A stretch of 5,446 nt of DNA from Bacillota bacterium (GCA_021821235.1 JAKACS010000269.1:1-5446), one strand, 5' to 3'; numbered from the stretch's first letter, positions 1 through 5,022 are shown. Notes: generated by a model from the sequence alone, not told the origin. Numbers and translations are program-made.

Positions 1-162
1 ACCTAAAGACATAACACCCATAATCGATTTTAAATTTACTTTTTTCCCTTTATATTCTAAATTGATTTCAGAATCAAATTTGCTCGCCGTTTGCACCAAT
101 AATGTTGCAGGTCTAGCGTGAATACCTGTTTCAGCAATTACTTTAAATTGTTTTTCTGCCAT
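1..162 (-). CDS. ptsH: Phosphocarrier protein HPr (N-terminal part, cut by window edge)
   Basis: HPr carries phosphate from enzyme I to the sugar-specific EII proteins of the cytoplasmic phosphotransferase system. In Firmicutes it is also a regulator, through phosphorylation at Ser46. Only 54 codons lie in the window; the protein is normally about 88 residues. The translation begins [20 protein letters not shown]. The active-site motif GIHARPA places the phosphorylated histidine at residue 15, and the [10 protein letters not shown] motif places the regulatory serine at residue 46, both at the classical positions. The ATG at 162 is preceded by an AAAGGAGA ribosome binding site (173-180) at about 10 nt. 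No ptsG is seen upstream, so this copy has its own promoter; ptsI is expected beyond the left edge but is not visible. Identity is near certain. Confidence 0.96.
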   Translation of the reverse strand, partial: MAEKQFKVIAETGIHARPATLLVQTASKFDSEINLEYKGKKVNLKSIMGVMSLG

Positions 163-172
163 GATCAATCAA

Positions 173-180
173 TCTCCTTT
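173..180 (-). promoter_or_regulatory. Ribosome binding site of ptsH
   Basis: On the minus strand this reads AAAGGAGA, about 10 nt before the ATG at 162. It fixes the ptsH start, which also matches the usual N-terminus of HPr. Confidence 0.85.
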
Positions 181-211
181 AAAAATAATGTCGAAAAGTG
201 AAAATTAATGC

Positions 212-243
212 TTGCCTCATTAACTTATACAATTTGCCTCATT
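212..243. repeat. Two 10-bp direct repeats around the ptsH -10 box
   Basis: The plus-strand sequence TTGCCTCATT occurs exactly at 212-221 and 234-243, a period of 22 nt, about two turns of the helix. One copy is within the spacer of the putative ptsH promoter and the other is just downstream of the -10 box. That geometry is typical of a repressor operator, but no regulator is known to me for this motif, and chance cannot be ruled out. Confidence 0.5.
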
Positions 244-250
244 TAGTCAA
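224..250 (-). promoter_or_regulatory. Probable sigma-A-type promoter of ptsH
   Basis: On the minus strand a TTGACT -35 box (245-250) is followed after 15 nt by a TATAAG -10 box (224-229). The spacing is shorter than the ideal 17, but both boxes match well (5 of 6 each). It lies about 60 nt upstream of the ptsH start, so ptsH would be transcribed from its own promoter rather than from glpD. Each side of the -10 box carries one copy of a 10-bp direct repeat (separate entry). Confidence 0.55.
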
Positions 251-278
251 CTACCCATCAATAGACTAAAAACTCGCC

Positions 279-295
279 AAAGGGGGAGTCCCTTT
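279..295 (-). terminator. Weak hairpin with downstream T-run, upstream of ptsH
   Basis: AAAGGG (279-284) and CCCTTT (290-295) form a 6-bp stem with a 5-nt loop. On the minus strand a T5 run (plus-strand A's at 268-272) follows, but only after a 6-nt gap, so termination would be weak. It may help insulate the ptsH promoter from transcription coming from the glpD side. Confidence 0.3.
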
Positions 296-318
296 AGAAC
301 GGTTCATGAGGCGCGATT

Positions 319-411
319 GAATTTATCACGCTCAAAAACGGCACATCCTGTGCCTTTCGCCTGACTAGGGCATCATGCCCGTCGTGCGGTCAGAATGATG
401 AAGATAAATTC
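319..411. other. GC-rich structured element, junction-like fold (unidentified)
   Basis: An outer 9-bp inverted repeat, GAATTTATC (319-327) with GATAAATTC (403-411), encloses two inner hairpins. Hairpin A pairs GGCACA (340-345) with TGTGCC (349-354). Hairpin B pairs CTGAC (361-365) with GTCAG (389-393), and inside it GGGCA (368-372) pairs with TGCCC (376-380). Read on the minus strand, hairpin A is followed by a T5 run and resembles a terminator. No reading frame of note crosses the region. A competing pairing, TCAGAAT (390-396) with ATTCTGA (408-414), would break the outer stem. It could be a structured RNA, a small palindromic mobile repeat, or the end of a lost insertion sequence; I cannot identify it. 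Confidence 0.5.
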
Positions 412-487
412 TGATTAACTAAGAAAATCAGGCATATTGGACTTTGAATAGAACTAGTTTTCCCCTAAATAAATGAAAGATGTATAA

Positions 488-554
488 CGGACTGAAAACG
501 AAAAAGAAAACAAGCTGCATTAGTAAAAAGAATATCACGATTTCCTTCAGTCCG
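488..554. repeat. 9-bp inverted repeat with 49-nt spacer
   Basis: CGGACTGAA (488-496) and TTCAGTCCG (546-554) are exact reverse complements. The 49 nt between them are AT-rich and hold no gene. The repeat lies beyond the glpD terminator, so it is probably not part of the main glpD transcript. Function unknown; a remnant element or a chance match are both possible. Confidence 0.4.
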
Positions 555-594
555 ACAACTAAAAAAATCTTGTAGAAAATGAAAAATTTTTGAC

Positions 595-630
595 AAAAAA
601 AACTGCCAGCCAATGAATCTGCCGGCAGTT
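595..630 (-). terminator. Intrinsic terminator of glpD
   Basis: On the minus strand the arms at 621-630 and 601-610 form a 10-bp stem, including one G-U pair, around a 10-nt loop. A T6 run (600-595) follows immediately. It lies about 65 nt after the glpD stop codon, in the right orientation to end the glpD message, and separates it from ptsH. Confidence 0.9.
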
Positions 631-693
631 GCACCATGCTGCAAAATTTGCAGTATTTTGAAAGCAATTGTTTCGCTTGGAAACTGATTTCTT

Positions 694-2391
694 TTACCGT
701 TCATTTACTGCTGAAGAAGAAAAATTACTCGGATCATCGGCAGGAATGACTGCTGCATTTAATGCCTTGGTTAACTCTTCTGTATAGTGCTGCTTTTGCC
801 GTTCGCTCCAGCAAAGCCTTTCGGCCATATAGGCAATGACTTGATAGTACCACTTGCGAACTGTTTGGATATCAAATAATATTTTTCCAGTCCGGCGATT
901 AAAGAAATCAACGGGCGTTGCGGCCATTTCCTCATCAATCGCATAAATAAGCTGGGCAAACAGTGCAAGCGGCAAGCCAAATTTCAGAGCTTCTGCTTTG
1001 TATTTTTTGGCAAGCTGAAAGACCGTTTTCACATTCGATCCATAACGATTGGCCAATAGTTCCGCATCTTCGTTTGTCAGTCCAGCTGCTATGCCGAGCC
1101 CGACATGGGATGCAACAAACGTTTTATAATTTGCTGACCCGCCGACATCACCGCCAGAAATCGGCAAATGTCTTGTGCTGCATGTCGGGAAAGTTCTTCC
1201 TTCTTCTGCTGAAAACTTTTCTGCCAAGCGGTCTACTACCATCTCCGCCATTTTCCGGTAACCCGTTAATTTTCCTCCAGCGATCGTAATAAGACCGGAA
1301 GCAGACTCCCAAATCTCATCTTTTCTTGAAATTTCTGATGCTGACTTACCCTCTTCATAAATTAGCGGACGGACACCAGCCCAACTTGATTCAATATCAT
1401 TTTCACTTATTTTTACATCAGGAAACATATCGTTAATGGCATTGATAATATAGCTGCGATCGGCAATTGTCATATAAGGAGTTGCAGCATCTTCTTTATA
1501 AAATGTGTCTGTTGTGCCGACATATGCTTTGCCTTCACGGGGGATGGCGAACACCATTCGCCCGTCAGGCGTGTCAAAATAAACCGCTTGCTTTAGCGGA
1601 AACCGGGATTGGTCGATAACGAGATGGACTCCTTTTGAAAGTTGTAGCACCTTTCCTTTTTTTGACTGATCCATATCGCGGATCTGGTCAACCCACGGAC
1701 CGGCGGCATTAACAATTTTCTTGGCAAACACCTCGTATTTTTCCCCGGTTAATTGGTCTTCCACTACTGCCCCCTGTAGTTTTCCCTGTTGGTCATAAAG
1801 GAACTGAACGACTTTTGTATAATTGTTAACAATCGCTCCTTTTTCGTGCGCCGCTTTCATGACTTCAACCGTTAATCTAGCGTCATCTGTTCGATATTCT
1901 ACATAATAACCGCCGCCTTTTAGGCCGGTTTTTTTAATAAGCGGTTCTTTTGCAAGAGTTTGTTCCGCTGTGAGCATGGAACGGCGCTCCGATTTTTTCA
2001 CAGCAGCCAAGAAGTCATAAACCATGAGCCCGATAGATGTGCTAAATTTGCCAAATGTTCCACCTTTATGGATTGGCAAAAGCATCCATTCTGGAGTGGT
2101 GACATGGGGGCCGTTTTCATAAACGATCGCCCGTTCTTTTCCGACTTCAGCAACCATTTTTACTTCAAACTGTTTTAAATAACGCAATCCGCCATGAACA
2201 AGCTTTGTTGAACGGCTGGAAGTTCCCGCTGCAAAATCCTGCATTTCCACTAAAGCAACTTTCATCCCTCTTGTTGCGGCATCGAGTGCAATGCCTGCTC
2301 CAGTAATGCCTCCACCAATTACAAGTACATCAAAGATTTCTTCCTGAAGTTTTTCGACAATTTCTTTTCGGTTTAAAACGGAAAATTTCAT
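694..2391 (-). CDS. glpD: Aerobic glycerol-3-phosphate dehydrogenase
   Basis: GlpD is a membrane-associated FAD enzyme that oxidises sn-glycerol 3-phosphate to dihydroxyacetone phosphate and passes electrons to the quinone pool. The 565-residue product is close in length to the B. subtilis enzyme (about 555). Residues 21-33 form the dinucleotide-binding strand and loop with the GGGITGAG motif. Residues 58-72 ([15 protein letters not shown]) are the family signature next to the FAD. The run [12 protein letters not shown] lies in the catalytic domain, and [18 protein letters not shown] closes the FAD domain. The rest is the C-terminal DAO_C-type helical region. The ATG start has an AAAGGAGA site 9 nt upstream. 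glpD follows glpP in the same direction but has its own leader with a terminator hairpin, so GlpP-dependent antitermination is expected. No frameshift or missing motif was seen. Confidence 0.97.
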   Translation of the reverse strand: MKFSVLNRKEIVEKLQEEIFDVLVIGGGITGAGIALDAATRGMKVALVEMQDFAAGTSSRSTKLVHGGLRYLKQFEVKMVAEVGKERAIVYENGPHVTTPEWMLLPIHKGGTFGKFSTSIGLMVYDFLAAVKKSERRSMLTAEQTLAKEPLIKKTGLKGGGYYVEYRTDDARLTVEVMKAAHEKGAIVNNYTKVVQFLYDQQGKLQGAVVEDQLTGEKYEVFAKKIVNAAGPWVDQIRDMDQSKKGKVLQLSKGVHLVIDQSRFPLKQAVYFDTPDGRMVFAIPREGKAYVGTTDTFYKEDAATPYMTIADRSYIINAINDMFPDVKISENDIESSWAGVRPLIYEEGKSASEISRKDEIWESASGLITIAGGKLTGYRKMAEMVVDRLAEKFSAEEGRTFPTCSTRHLPISGGDVGGSANYKTFVASHVGLGIAAGLTNEDAELLANRYGSNVKTVFQLAKKYKAEALKFGLPLALFAQLIYAIDEEMAATPVDFFNRRTGKILFDIQTVRKWYYQVIAYMAERLCWSERQKQHYTEELTKALNAAVIPADDPSNFSSSAVNER

Positions 2392-2400
2392 GTTTTATCG

Positions 2401-2408
2401 TCTCCTTT
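2401..2408 (-). promoter_or_regulatory. Ribosome binding site of glpD
   Basis: Minus-strand AAAGGAGA, 9 nt before the ATG at 2391. With the next base it reads AAAGGAGAC, which is complementary, with one bulged G, to the 3' arm end of the leader terminator (2416-2423), so it could be masked by RNA structure. Confidence 0.85.
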
Positions 2409-2417
2409 AAAATAGAA

Positions 2418-2468
2418 AGAGACCACAAATATCATTATCGCGGATCCGATAATGTATTTGTGGTCTCT
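2418..2468 (-). promoter_or_regulatory. glpD leader terminator hairpin, expected GlpP antitermination target
   Basis: Arms 2447-2468 and 2418-2440 pair almost perfectly: 22 bp with one bulged base (2432) and a 6-nt loop (2441-2446). On the minus strand a U-rich tail (TTCTATTTT) follows, then the glpD ribosome binding site. In B. subtilis, GlpP with glycerol 3-phosphate binds the glpD leader RNA and prevents termination at an inverted repeat in this position; glpP is the next gene upstream here. The hairpin is seen directly; GlpP control is inferred from the known system. Confidence 0.9.
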
Positions 2469-2496
2469 CCGATTTCTCCTGCCTTTTATTAACTTA

Positions 2497-2502
2497 ATTA
2501 TA
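2497..2502 (-). promoter_or_regulatory. Probable -10 box of the glpD promoter
   Basis: A perfect TATAAT is present on the minus strand, which would start a leader of roughly 100 nt containing the whole 2418-2468 hairpin. No good -35 box lies 16-18 nt upstream (AAACTG at the 17-nt position), so the promoter may be weak or need an activator. Confidence 0.5.
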
Positions 2503-2537
2503 TACTATCATAAAAAGTACAGTTTGCATACTTATTT

Positions 2538-2556
2538 AAATGCTATCGCAGCATTT
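2538..2556. promoter_or_regulatory. Palindrome upstream of the glpD promoter, possible operator
   Basis: AAATGCT (2538-2544) and AGCATTT (2550-2556) flank a 5-nt centre containing CG. It sits between the glpP stop codon and the glpD -10 box, some 40-55 bp upstream of the latter. There is no T-run, so it is a poor terminator. It looks like a CcpA cre site with TG and CA ends but is one base short of the usual 14-bp form. Carbon catabolite control is a guess. Confidence 0.3.
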
Positions 2557-2576
2557 ACCGGTTTTTACTATTTAAT

Positions 2577-3134
2577 TTAATTGTCAACGATTTCAAATTT
2601 GTCCCATAGTTCTTTTTTTGATGTTGTGATCGCCTCTGCTCCTGACTTTAAGGCATTTTCTACTTCTTCTGGTGTGCGAATTAATCCTCCTGCAAACACA
2701 GGGATGTTCAGACGTCCTTTCACTTCTTGAATCATCCATGTCATTGCTCCAGGAAGGACTTCAATATAATCAGGCTGCGTTTTTTCAACAAGCTTGTAGC
2801 TTTTCTCCAGCGCATGGGAATCAATCATAAAGATCCTCTGAACAGCGACTACCCCTTTTTGTTTTGCTTTTAAAATTACACTTGATTTTGTTGAAATTAA
2901 ACCATATGGTTTGAATTCCTGACAAATATACTCAGTCGCGTATTCATCGTTCTTGATTCCGTGGATTAAATCAACATGATAGATCATTTTCTTTCCATTT
3001 TGCTTAGCAAGCTGGCTAATGTTTTTTAGTTGTGCAATGTGCATATCAAGAAAAATTCCAATCCCATATGAGCTTTTCAAAAATCGTTCAAATTCTTTCA
3101 TGTTGGCAGAAGCAGGTAAAATTTTTTGATTCAT
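2577..3134 (-). CDS. glpP: Glycerol uptake operon antiterminator GlpP
   Basis: GlpP is a cytoplasmic RNA-binding regulator that, with glycerol 3-phosphate, allows transcription through leader terminators of glp genes and stabilises glpD mRNA. The 185-residue product is about the usual length (around 190). It has the TIM-barrel-like pattern of the family: HVDLIHG at 53-59, a KPYGLIST strand at 75-82, LKAKQKG at 88-94, DYIEVLPG at 122-129, the phosphate-loop-like AGGLIRT at 148-154 and GAEAITTS at 165-172. The ATG at 3134 has AAAGGAA 9 nt upstream. It overlaps the stop codon of the Spo0E-like gene by 1 nt (TAATG), so the two are probably cotranscribed and translationally coupled. glpD follows; glpF and glpK, which lie between glpP and glpD in B. 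subtilis, are absent here. Confidence 0.95.
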   Translation of the reverse strand: MNQKILPASANMKEFERFLKSSYGIGIFLDMHIAQLKNISQLAKQNGKKMIYHVDLIHGIKNDEYATEYICQEFKPYGLISTKSSVILKAKQKGVVAVQRIFMIDSHALEKSYKLVEKTQPDYIEVLPGAMTWMIQEVKGRLNIPVFAGGLIRTPEEVENALKSGAEAITTSKKELWDKFEIVDN

Positions 3135-3316
3135 TATATGATGTTCCTTTTGGTTGTCGAAATTTTTTGGTGGAGATTTAATAAGTCATCAAGCTCCCTG
3201 CTTTTGCTGAGCGTTTGCTCACTAGAAAGGCCTGTTTTGACAGCGGATAAAACCATTTCGTTACGCTTTGTTTCAATTTGATGCAGTAAAAATTCCATTT
3301 TACTTAACGCCTTCAT
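3134..3316 (-). CDS. Spo0E-like aspartyl-phosphate phosphatase, 60 aa
   Basis: Small proteins of this family (Spo0E, YisI, YnzD in B. subtilis) remove phosphate from Spo0A~P and so delay sporulation. The 60 residues fit the short members. The sequence predicts two helices, residues about 5-25 and 34-51, joined by a short turn; the second carries the signature SRELD at 39-43 (SxxxD, with Asp43 the expected key residue). An in-frame GTG at 3325 would give 63 residues but directly abuts the AAAGGGG ribosome binding site; the ATG at 3316 has it at 8 nt and is preferred. The stop overlaps the start of glpP by 1 nt. Family assignment rests on motif, size and helix pattern; which response regulator it acts on is unknown. 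Confidence 0.85.
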   Translation of the reverse strand: MKALSKMEFLLHQIETKRNEMVLSAVKTGLSSEQTLSKSRELDDLLNLHQKISTTKRNII

Positions 3317-3333
3317 CCACAGCACCCCTTTCC

Positions 3334-3372
3334 TATATACATATTTTACTATTTAGGACAAAAATAGGACAA
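3334..3372 (-). promoter_or_regulatory. Probable promoter(s) of the spo0E-like/glpP operon
   Basis: On the minus strand two identical TTGTCC -35-like boxes (3367-3372 and 3356-3361) lie 11 nt apart. The first is 18 nt from TAAAAT (3343-3348), the second 16 nt from TATATA (3334-3339). Either could serve as a sigma-A-type promoter just upstream of the AAAGGGG site of the spo0E-like gene. The wider repeat (plus-strand TAGGACAA at 3354-3361 and 3365-3372) may instead be a binding site. Confidence 0.45.
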
Positions 3373-3415
3373 GGGTTTTATAGAAAAAAACATATTTTTC
3401 AATACTTTTTTCTGG

Positions 3416-3610
3416 CTAGCTCCGAGGTGTCTCTAAATATTGATAGATTACATTGCCGCCGTGCTGTCCAATTCCGCGAAAATGCTTAAAATCCGGTCTT
3501 TTAACAAGTACCGAACGAAATTCCAAAAAATCCTCTTTCTTTACATAAAGTTCGGAAAGATCACCTGACTTTAATTGATCCAATAGCACCTGAATGCTTT
3601 CTTCGTTCAC
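3416..3610 (-). CDS. Conserved-looking small protein of unknown function, 64 aa
   Basis: I do not recognise this protein. It is a single soluble domain without signal peptide or membrane segment. The N-terminal half is rich in Leu, Asp and Glu ([20 protein letters not shown]) and probably helical; the C-terminal half is basic with aromatic residues ([20 protein letters not shown]). The GTG at 3610 is chosen because AAAGGAG lies 8 nt upstream. An in-frame ATG at 3631 would add 7 residues, but it has no ribosome binding site and would itself encode the Shine-Dalgarno sequence. The strong site and ordered composition support a real gene. It runs in the same direction as the spo0E-like gene, about 100 nt before it, and is divergent from ykvS. 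No clear terminator separates it from the spo0E-like gene, only an AT-rich stretch. Confidence 0.75.
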   Translation of the reverse strand: MNEESIQVLLDQLKSGDLSELYVKKEDFLEFRSVLVKRPDFKHFRGIGQHGGNVIYQYLETPRS

Positions 3611-3677
3611 CAAAATCTCTCCTTTGAACATTTACCAGCTAGCAACTGTTTAGATGGTACTTCAGTTGAACCAGTCA

Positions 3678-3711
3678 TTATTTTAAAATAAGACCGTACC
3701 TTTATAAAAGG
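3678..3711. repeat. Two AT-rich palindromes in the divergent intergenic region
   Basis: TTATTTTAAAATAA (3678-3691) is a perfect 14-bp palindrome, and CCTTT-ATA-AAAGG (3699-3711) is a second one 7 nt away. They lie between the 64-aa gene and ykvS, in the promoter region of the former. They could be operators, but in such AT-rich sequence they may be chance. Confidence 0.25.
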
Positions 3712-3823
3712 AATTTTAAAGCATCCTCATTCCTCTTTTCAAGATTTAATAAAAATGTCATATTAAAGACTTTACGAAAATAAAAAAGTAGTGCAAACTG
3801 TTATTTAAATAGATTTTCATTGG

Positions 3824-3845
3824 TATAAGCTGGCAGGTAAAGGAG
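3824..3845 (+). promoter_or_regulatory. Possible -10 box and ribosome binding site of ykvS
   Basis: TATAAG at 3824-3829 is followed by AAAGGAG at 3839-3845, which decides the TTG start at 3855. If the -10 is right, the leader would be only about 20 nt long. The -35 region (TTATTT at 3801-3806) is weak, so the promoter is tentative; the ribosome binding site is good. Confidence 0.4.
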
Positions 3846-3854
3846 AGAGGATCA

Positions 3855-4043
3855 TTGAAAAAAGCAGAAGTAGGAAATGTCATTGAGTTCCGCGGGGGAT
3901 TGCAGGGAATCGTTGAAAAAGTAAATGAAAACTCTGTTATCGTTGACCTAACGTATATGGACAATTATCGTGATCTGGAACTGGAGCAGCGTACTGTCAT
4001 CAATCATAAAAATTACAAGATTATAAAAGAAAGCGCTTTTTAA
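3855..4043 (+). CDS. ykvS: YkvS family protein (DUF2187), 62 aa
   Basis: A 62-residue cytoplasmic protein of unknown function, strongly like B. subtilis YkvS. The pattern is that of a small beta-barrel (KOW/SH3-like): residues 5-20 (EVGNVIEFRGGLQGIV), then NENSVIVDL at 24-32 and RTVINHKNYKII at 47-58. This family has been compared to KOW-type RNA- or ribosome-binding folds, but no role is established. The start is TTG at 3855, supported by AAAGGAG at 3839-3845 with a 9-nt spacer and by alignment with the family N-terminus (MKKAEVG). It is monocistronic: divergent from the 64-aa gene and ended by the hairpin at 4069-4091. Confidence 0.88.
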   Translation: MKKAEVGNVIEFRGGLQGIVEKVNENSVIVDLTYMDNYRDLELEQRTVINHKNYKIIKESAF

Positions 4044-4068
4044 TTACTAAATCCGCTTTCGAAAAATG

Positions 4069-4091
4069 AGCGGCCTCTCTGGCTGCTTTTT
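4069..4091. terminator. Bidirectional terminator between ykvS and the 40-codon gene
   Basis: AGCGGCC (4069-4075) pairs with GGCTGCT (4081-4087), including one G-U pair, around a 5-nt loop. T-runs follow on the plus strand (4087-4091) and, after two bases, on the minus strand (plus-strand A's 4062-4066). It serves two converging genes. A second inverted repeat, GAAAGCG (4029-4035) with CGCTTTC (4054-4060), overlaps the end of ykvS just before it. Confidence 0.8.
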
Positions 4092-4156
4092 CTATTGAAA
4101 CCAATGGATCAAATATGCCCTCACCGCTTGAAAGGGTCATTGGGCATTGGGATAAA

Positions 4157-4279
4157 TTAGTTGCTGTCGTTCCTTGTTTTTCCAGCTAACTCCTTAAGTG
4201 ATTTTATTTTCCCATGCGGATTTTGATCCTGCTTGCGAACCGTCCATTCCCGTTCTTGTTCACGTTTTGATTTTGACAC
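4157..4279 (-). CDS. Small basic hydrophilic protein, 40 aa
   Basis: A 40-codon gene beginning MSKSKREQEREWTVRKQDQN and ending KELAGKTRNDSN. It is hydrophilic and basic, with no membrane segment or cysteine. The GTG at 4279 has a near-perfect AAAGGAGG (4290-4297) 10 nt upstream, strong evidence for translation. An in-frame ATG at 4300 lacks its own ribosome binding site. The product resembles, from memory, very short Bacillus proteins such as DUF6254, which share a basic N-terminus and a central NPHGK-like motif (residues 20-24 here); I could not check this. Its role is unknown; a spore-related role would be a guess. It converges on ykvS and is divergent from the CPBP gene. Confidence 0.78.
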   Translation of the reverse strand: MSKSKREQEREWTVRKQDQNPHGKIKSLKELAGKTRNDSN

Positions 4280-4379
4280 AGCTGATCCCCCTCCTTTCAT
4301 CTTATAGGATTTTCTTTTTTTTCGATCTTATGAAAATGTGAGGTAATTTCTTTCCCTTTCATGCGTTATTTTGTTAAAA

Positions 4380-4401
4380 TATACTTTGTTTTAGAAAGGG
4401 G
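4380..4401 (+). promoter_or_regulatory. Possible -10 box and ribosome binding site of the CPBP gene
   Basis: TATACT at 4380-4385 is 17 nt from a poor -35 (TTTCAT, 4357-4362). AAAGGGG at 4395-4401 lies 9 nt before the ATG at 4411 and supports that start. The promoter is tentative. Confidence 0.4.
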
Positions 4402-4410
4402 AATAATTGA

Positions 4411-5022
4411 ATGAAATTACATACAGTCGATCTGCGCCTTGTTCTCGGGCTGGTGCTTGCACATTTTCTTCTTTTTTTCAGTTTTAGCGAAAGATCAATT
4501 TTTTGGTATATTTATGCTGCTTCCATCCTTATGCTAATTGCCTATGCCACGTTTCAAGGAGATGTTGACGACGAAGTATCTTTTTTTTCCTACATCTTCC
4601 TCGGCATCCTTTCCGGCGTGCTTCTGTTCGCAGTAATCTGGCTTGCTTATAAAGGCATTCAACTCTTTCATCTGCCATTTGAAAGCAGTGTGAGCCGTTT
4701 ATATAGATGGTATGCTCCATCAGCTTTTTGGGAGTTTTTGGCGTTAATTTTAGTTGCTGCACCAGGAGAAGAGTTTTTCTGGAGGGGTTTTATCCAAAAA
4801 AGATTAATGAAAAAGTTTAACCCGTTTGCCAGTATTTTACTTGGAGCCGTTTTATATGCTTCAGTACAAATATACTCTGGCCAATTGTTATTGATTCTTG
4901 CCGCATTATTCACCGGATTCGTCTGGGGTTGGCTGTATTTTAAGAAAAAAAGCATGCCATTGGTGATCGTATCTCATCTAATTTTTGATGTCCTTTTGTT
5001 CATTCTTATACCATTAAAATAA
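4411..5022 (+). CDS. CPBP family membrane protein (Abi/Rce1-like), second-motif His replaced
   Basis: An integral membrane protein of 203 residues with about six to seven hydrophobic segments (roughly 8-25, 28-47, 58-81, 105-119, 138-150, 155-178, 182-201). It has the layout of the CPBP/Abi/Rce1 family of intramembrane proteases. Motif 1 (EExxxR) is intact as E120-E121 to R125 in PGEEFFWRG. Motif 3 (HxxxN/D) is H189 to D193 in SHLIFD. Motif 2, normally FxxxH, reads Y149-ASV-Q153, so the expected histidine is glutamine (codon CAA at 4867-4869). In Rce1 the matching histidine is catalytic, so this protein may be inactive as a protease or use another arrangement. Substrates are unknown; bacterial relatives act in peptide or bacteriocin processing or self-immunity. 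It is monocistronic and ends at a terminator shared with the ykvI-like gene. Confidence 0.88.
   Translation: MKLHTVDLRLVLGLVLAHFLLFFSFSERSIFWYIYAASILMLIAYATFQGDVDDEVSFFSYIFLGILSGVLLFAVIWLAYKGIQLFHLPFESSVSRLYRWYAPSAFWEFLALILVAAPGEEFFWRGFIQKRLMKKFNPFASILLGAVLYASVQIYSGQLLLILAALFTGFVWGWLYFKKKSMPLVIVSHLIFDVLLFILIPLK

Noticed and set aside
428..667. Overlapping frames of about 79 codons on the minus strand (428-667 and 465-704)
   Set aside because: Low-complexity, Phe-rich translation of AT-rich DNA; they run through the glpD terminator and the end of glpD and have no convincing ribosome binding site.
963..1289. A 108-codon frame on the plus strand inside glpD
   Set aside because: It lies wholly within the well-supported glpD coding sequence, and its translation shows no domain pattern.
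3380..3415. A-run/T-run hairpin after the 64-aa gene as a terminator
   Set aside because: The stem is only A-T pairs with an internal loop, too weak to call.
3611..3631. ATG at 3631 as start of the 64-aa gene
   Set aside because: Its first codons encode the Shine-Dalgarno sequence of the GTG at 3610, and nothing resembling a ribosome binding site precedes it.
4106..4150. Inverted repeat ATGCCC/GGGCAT after the 40-codon gene
   Set aside because: Six base pairs enclosing a long loop and no T-run; the hairpin at 4069-4091 explains termination better.
4280..4300. Upstream ATG (4300) as start of the 40-codon gene
   Set aside because: In frame, but it has no ribosome binding site; the AAAGGAGG downstream of it points to the GTG at 4279.
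4529..4955. Minus-strand frames of 77 and 95 codons opposite the CPBP gene
   Set aside because: They are antisense shadows of a gene with clear family motifs and membrane pattern.
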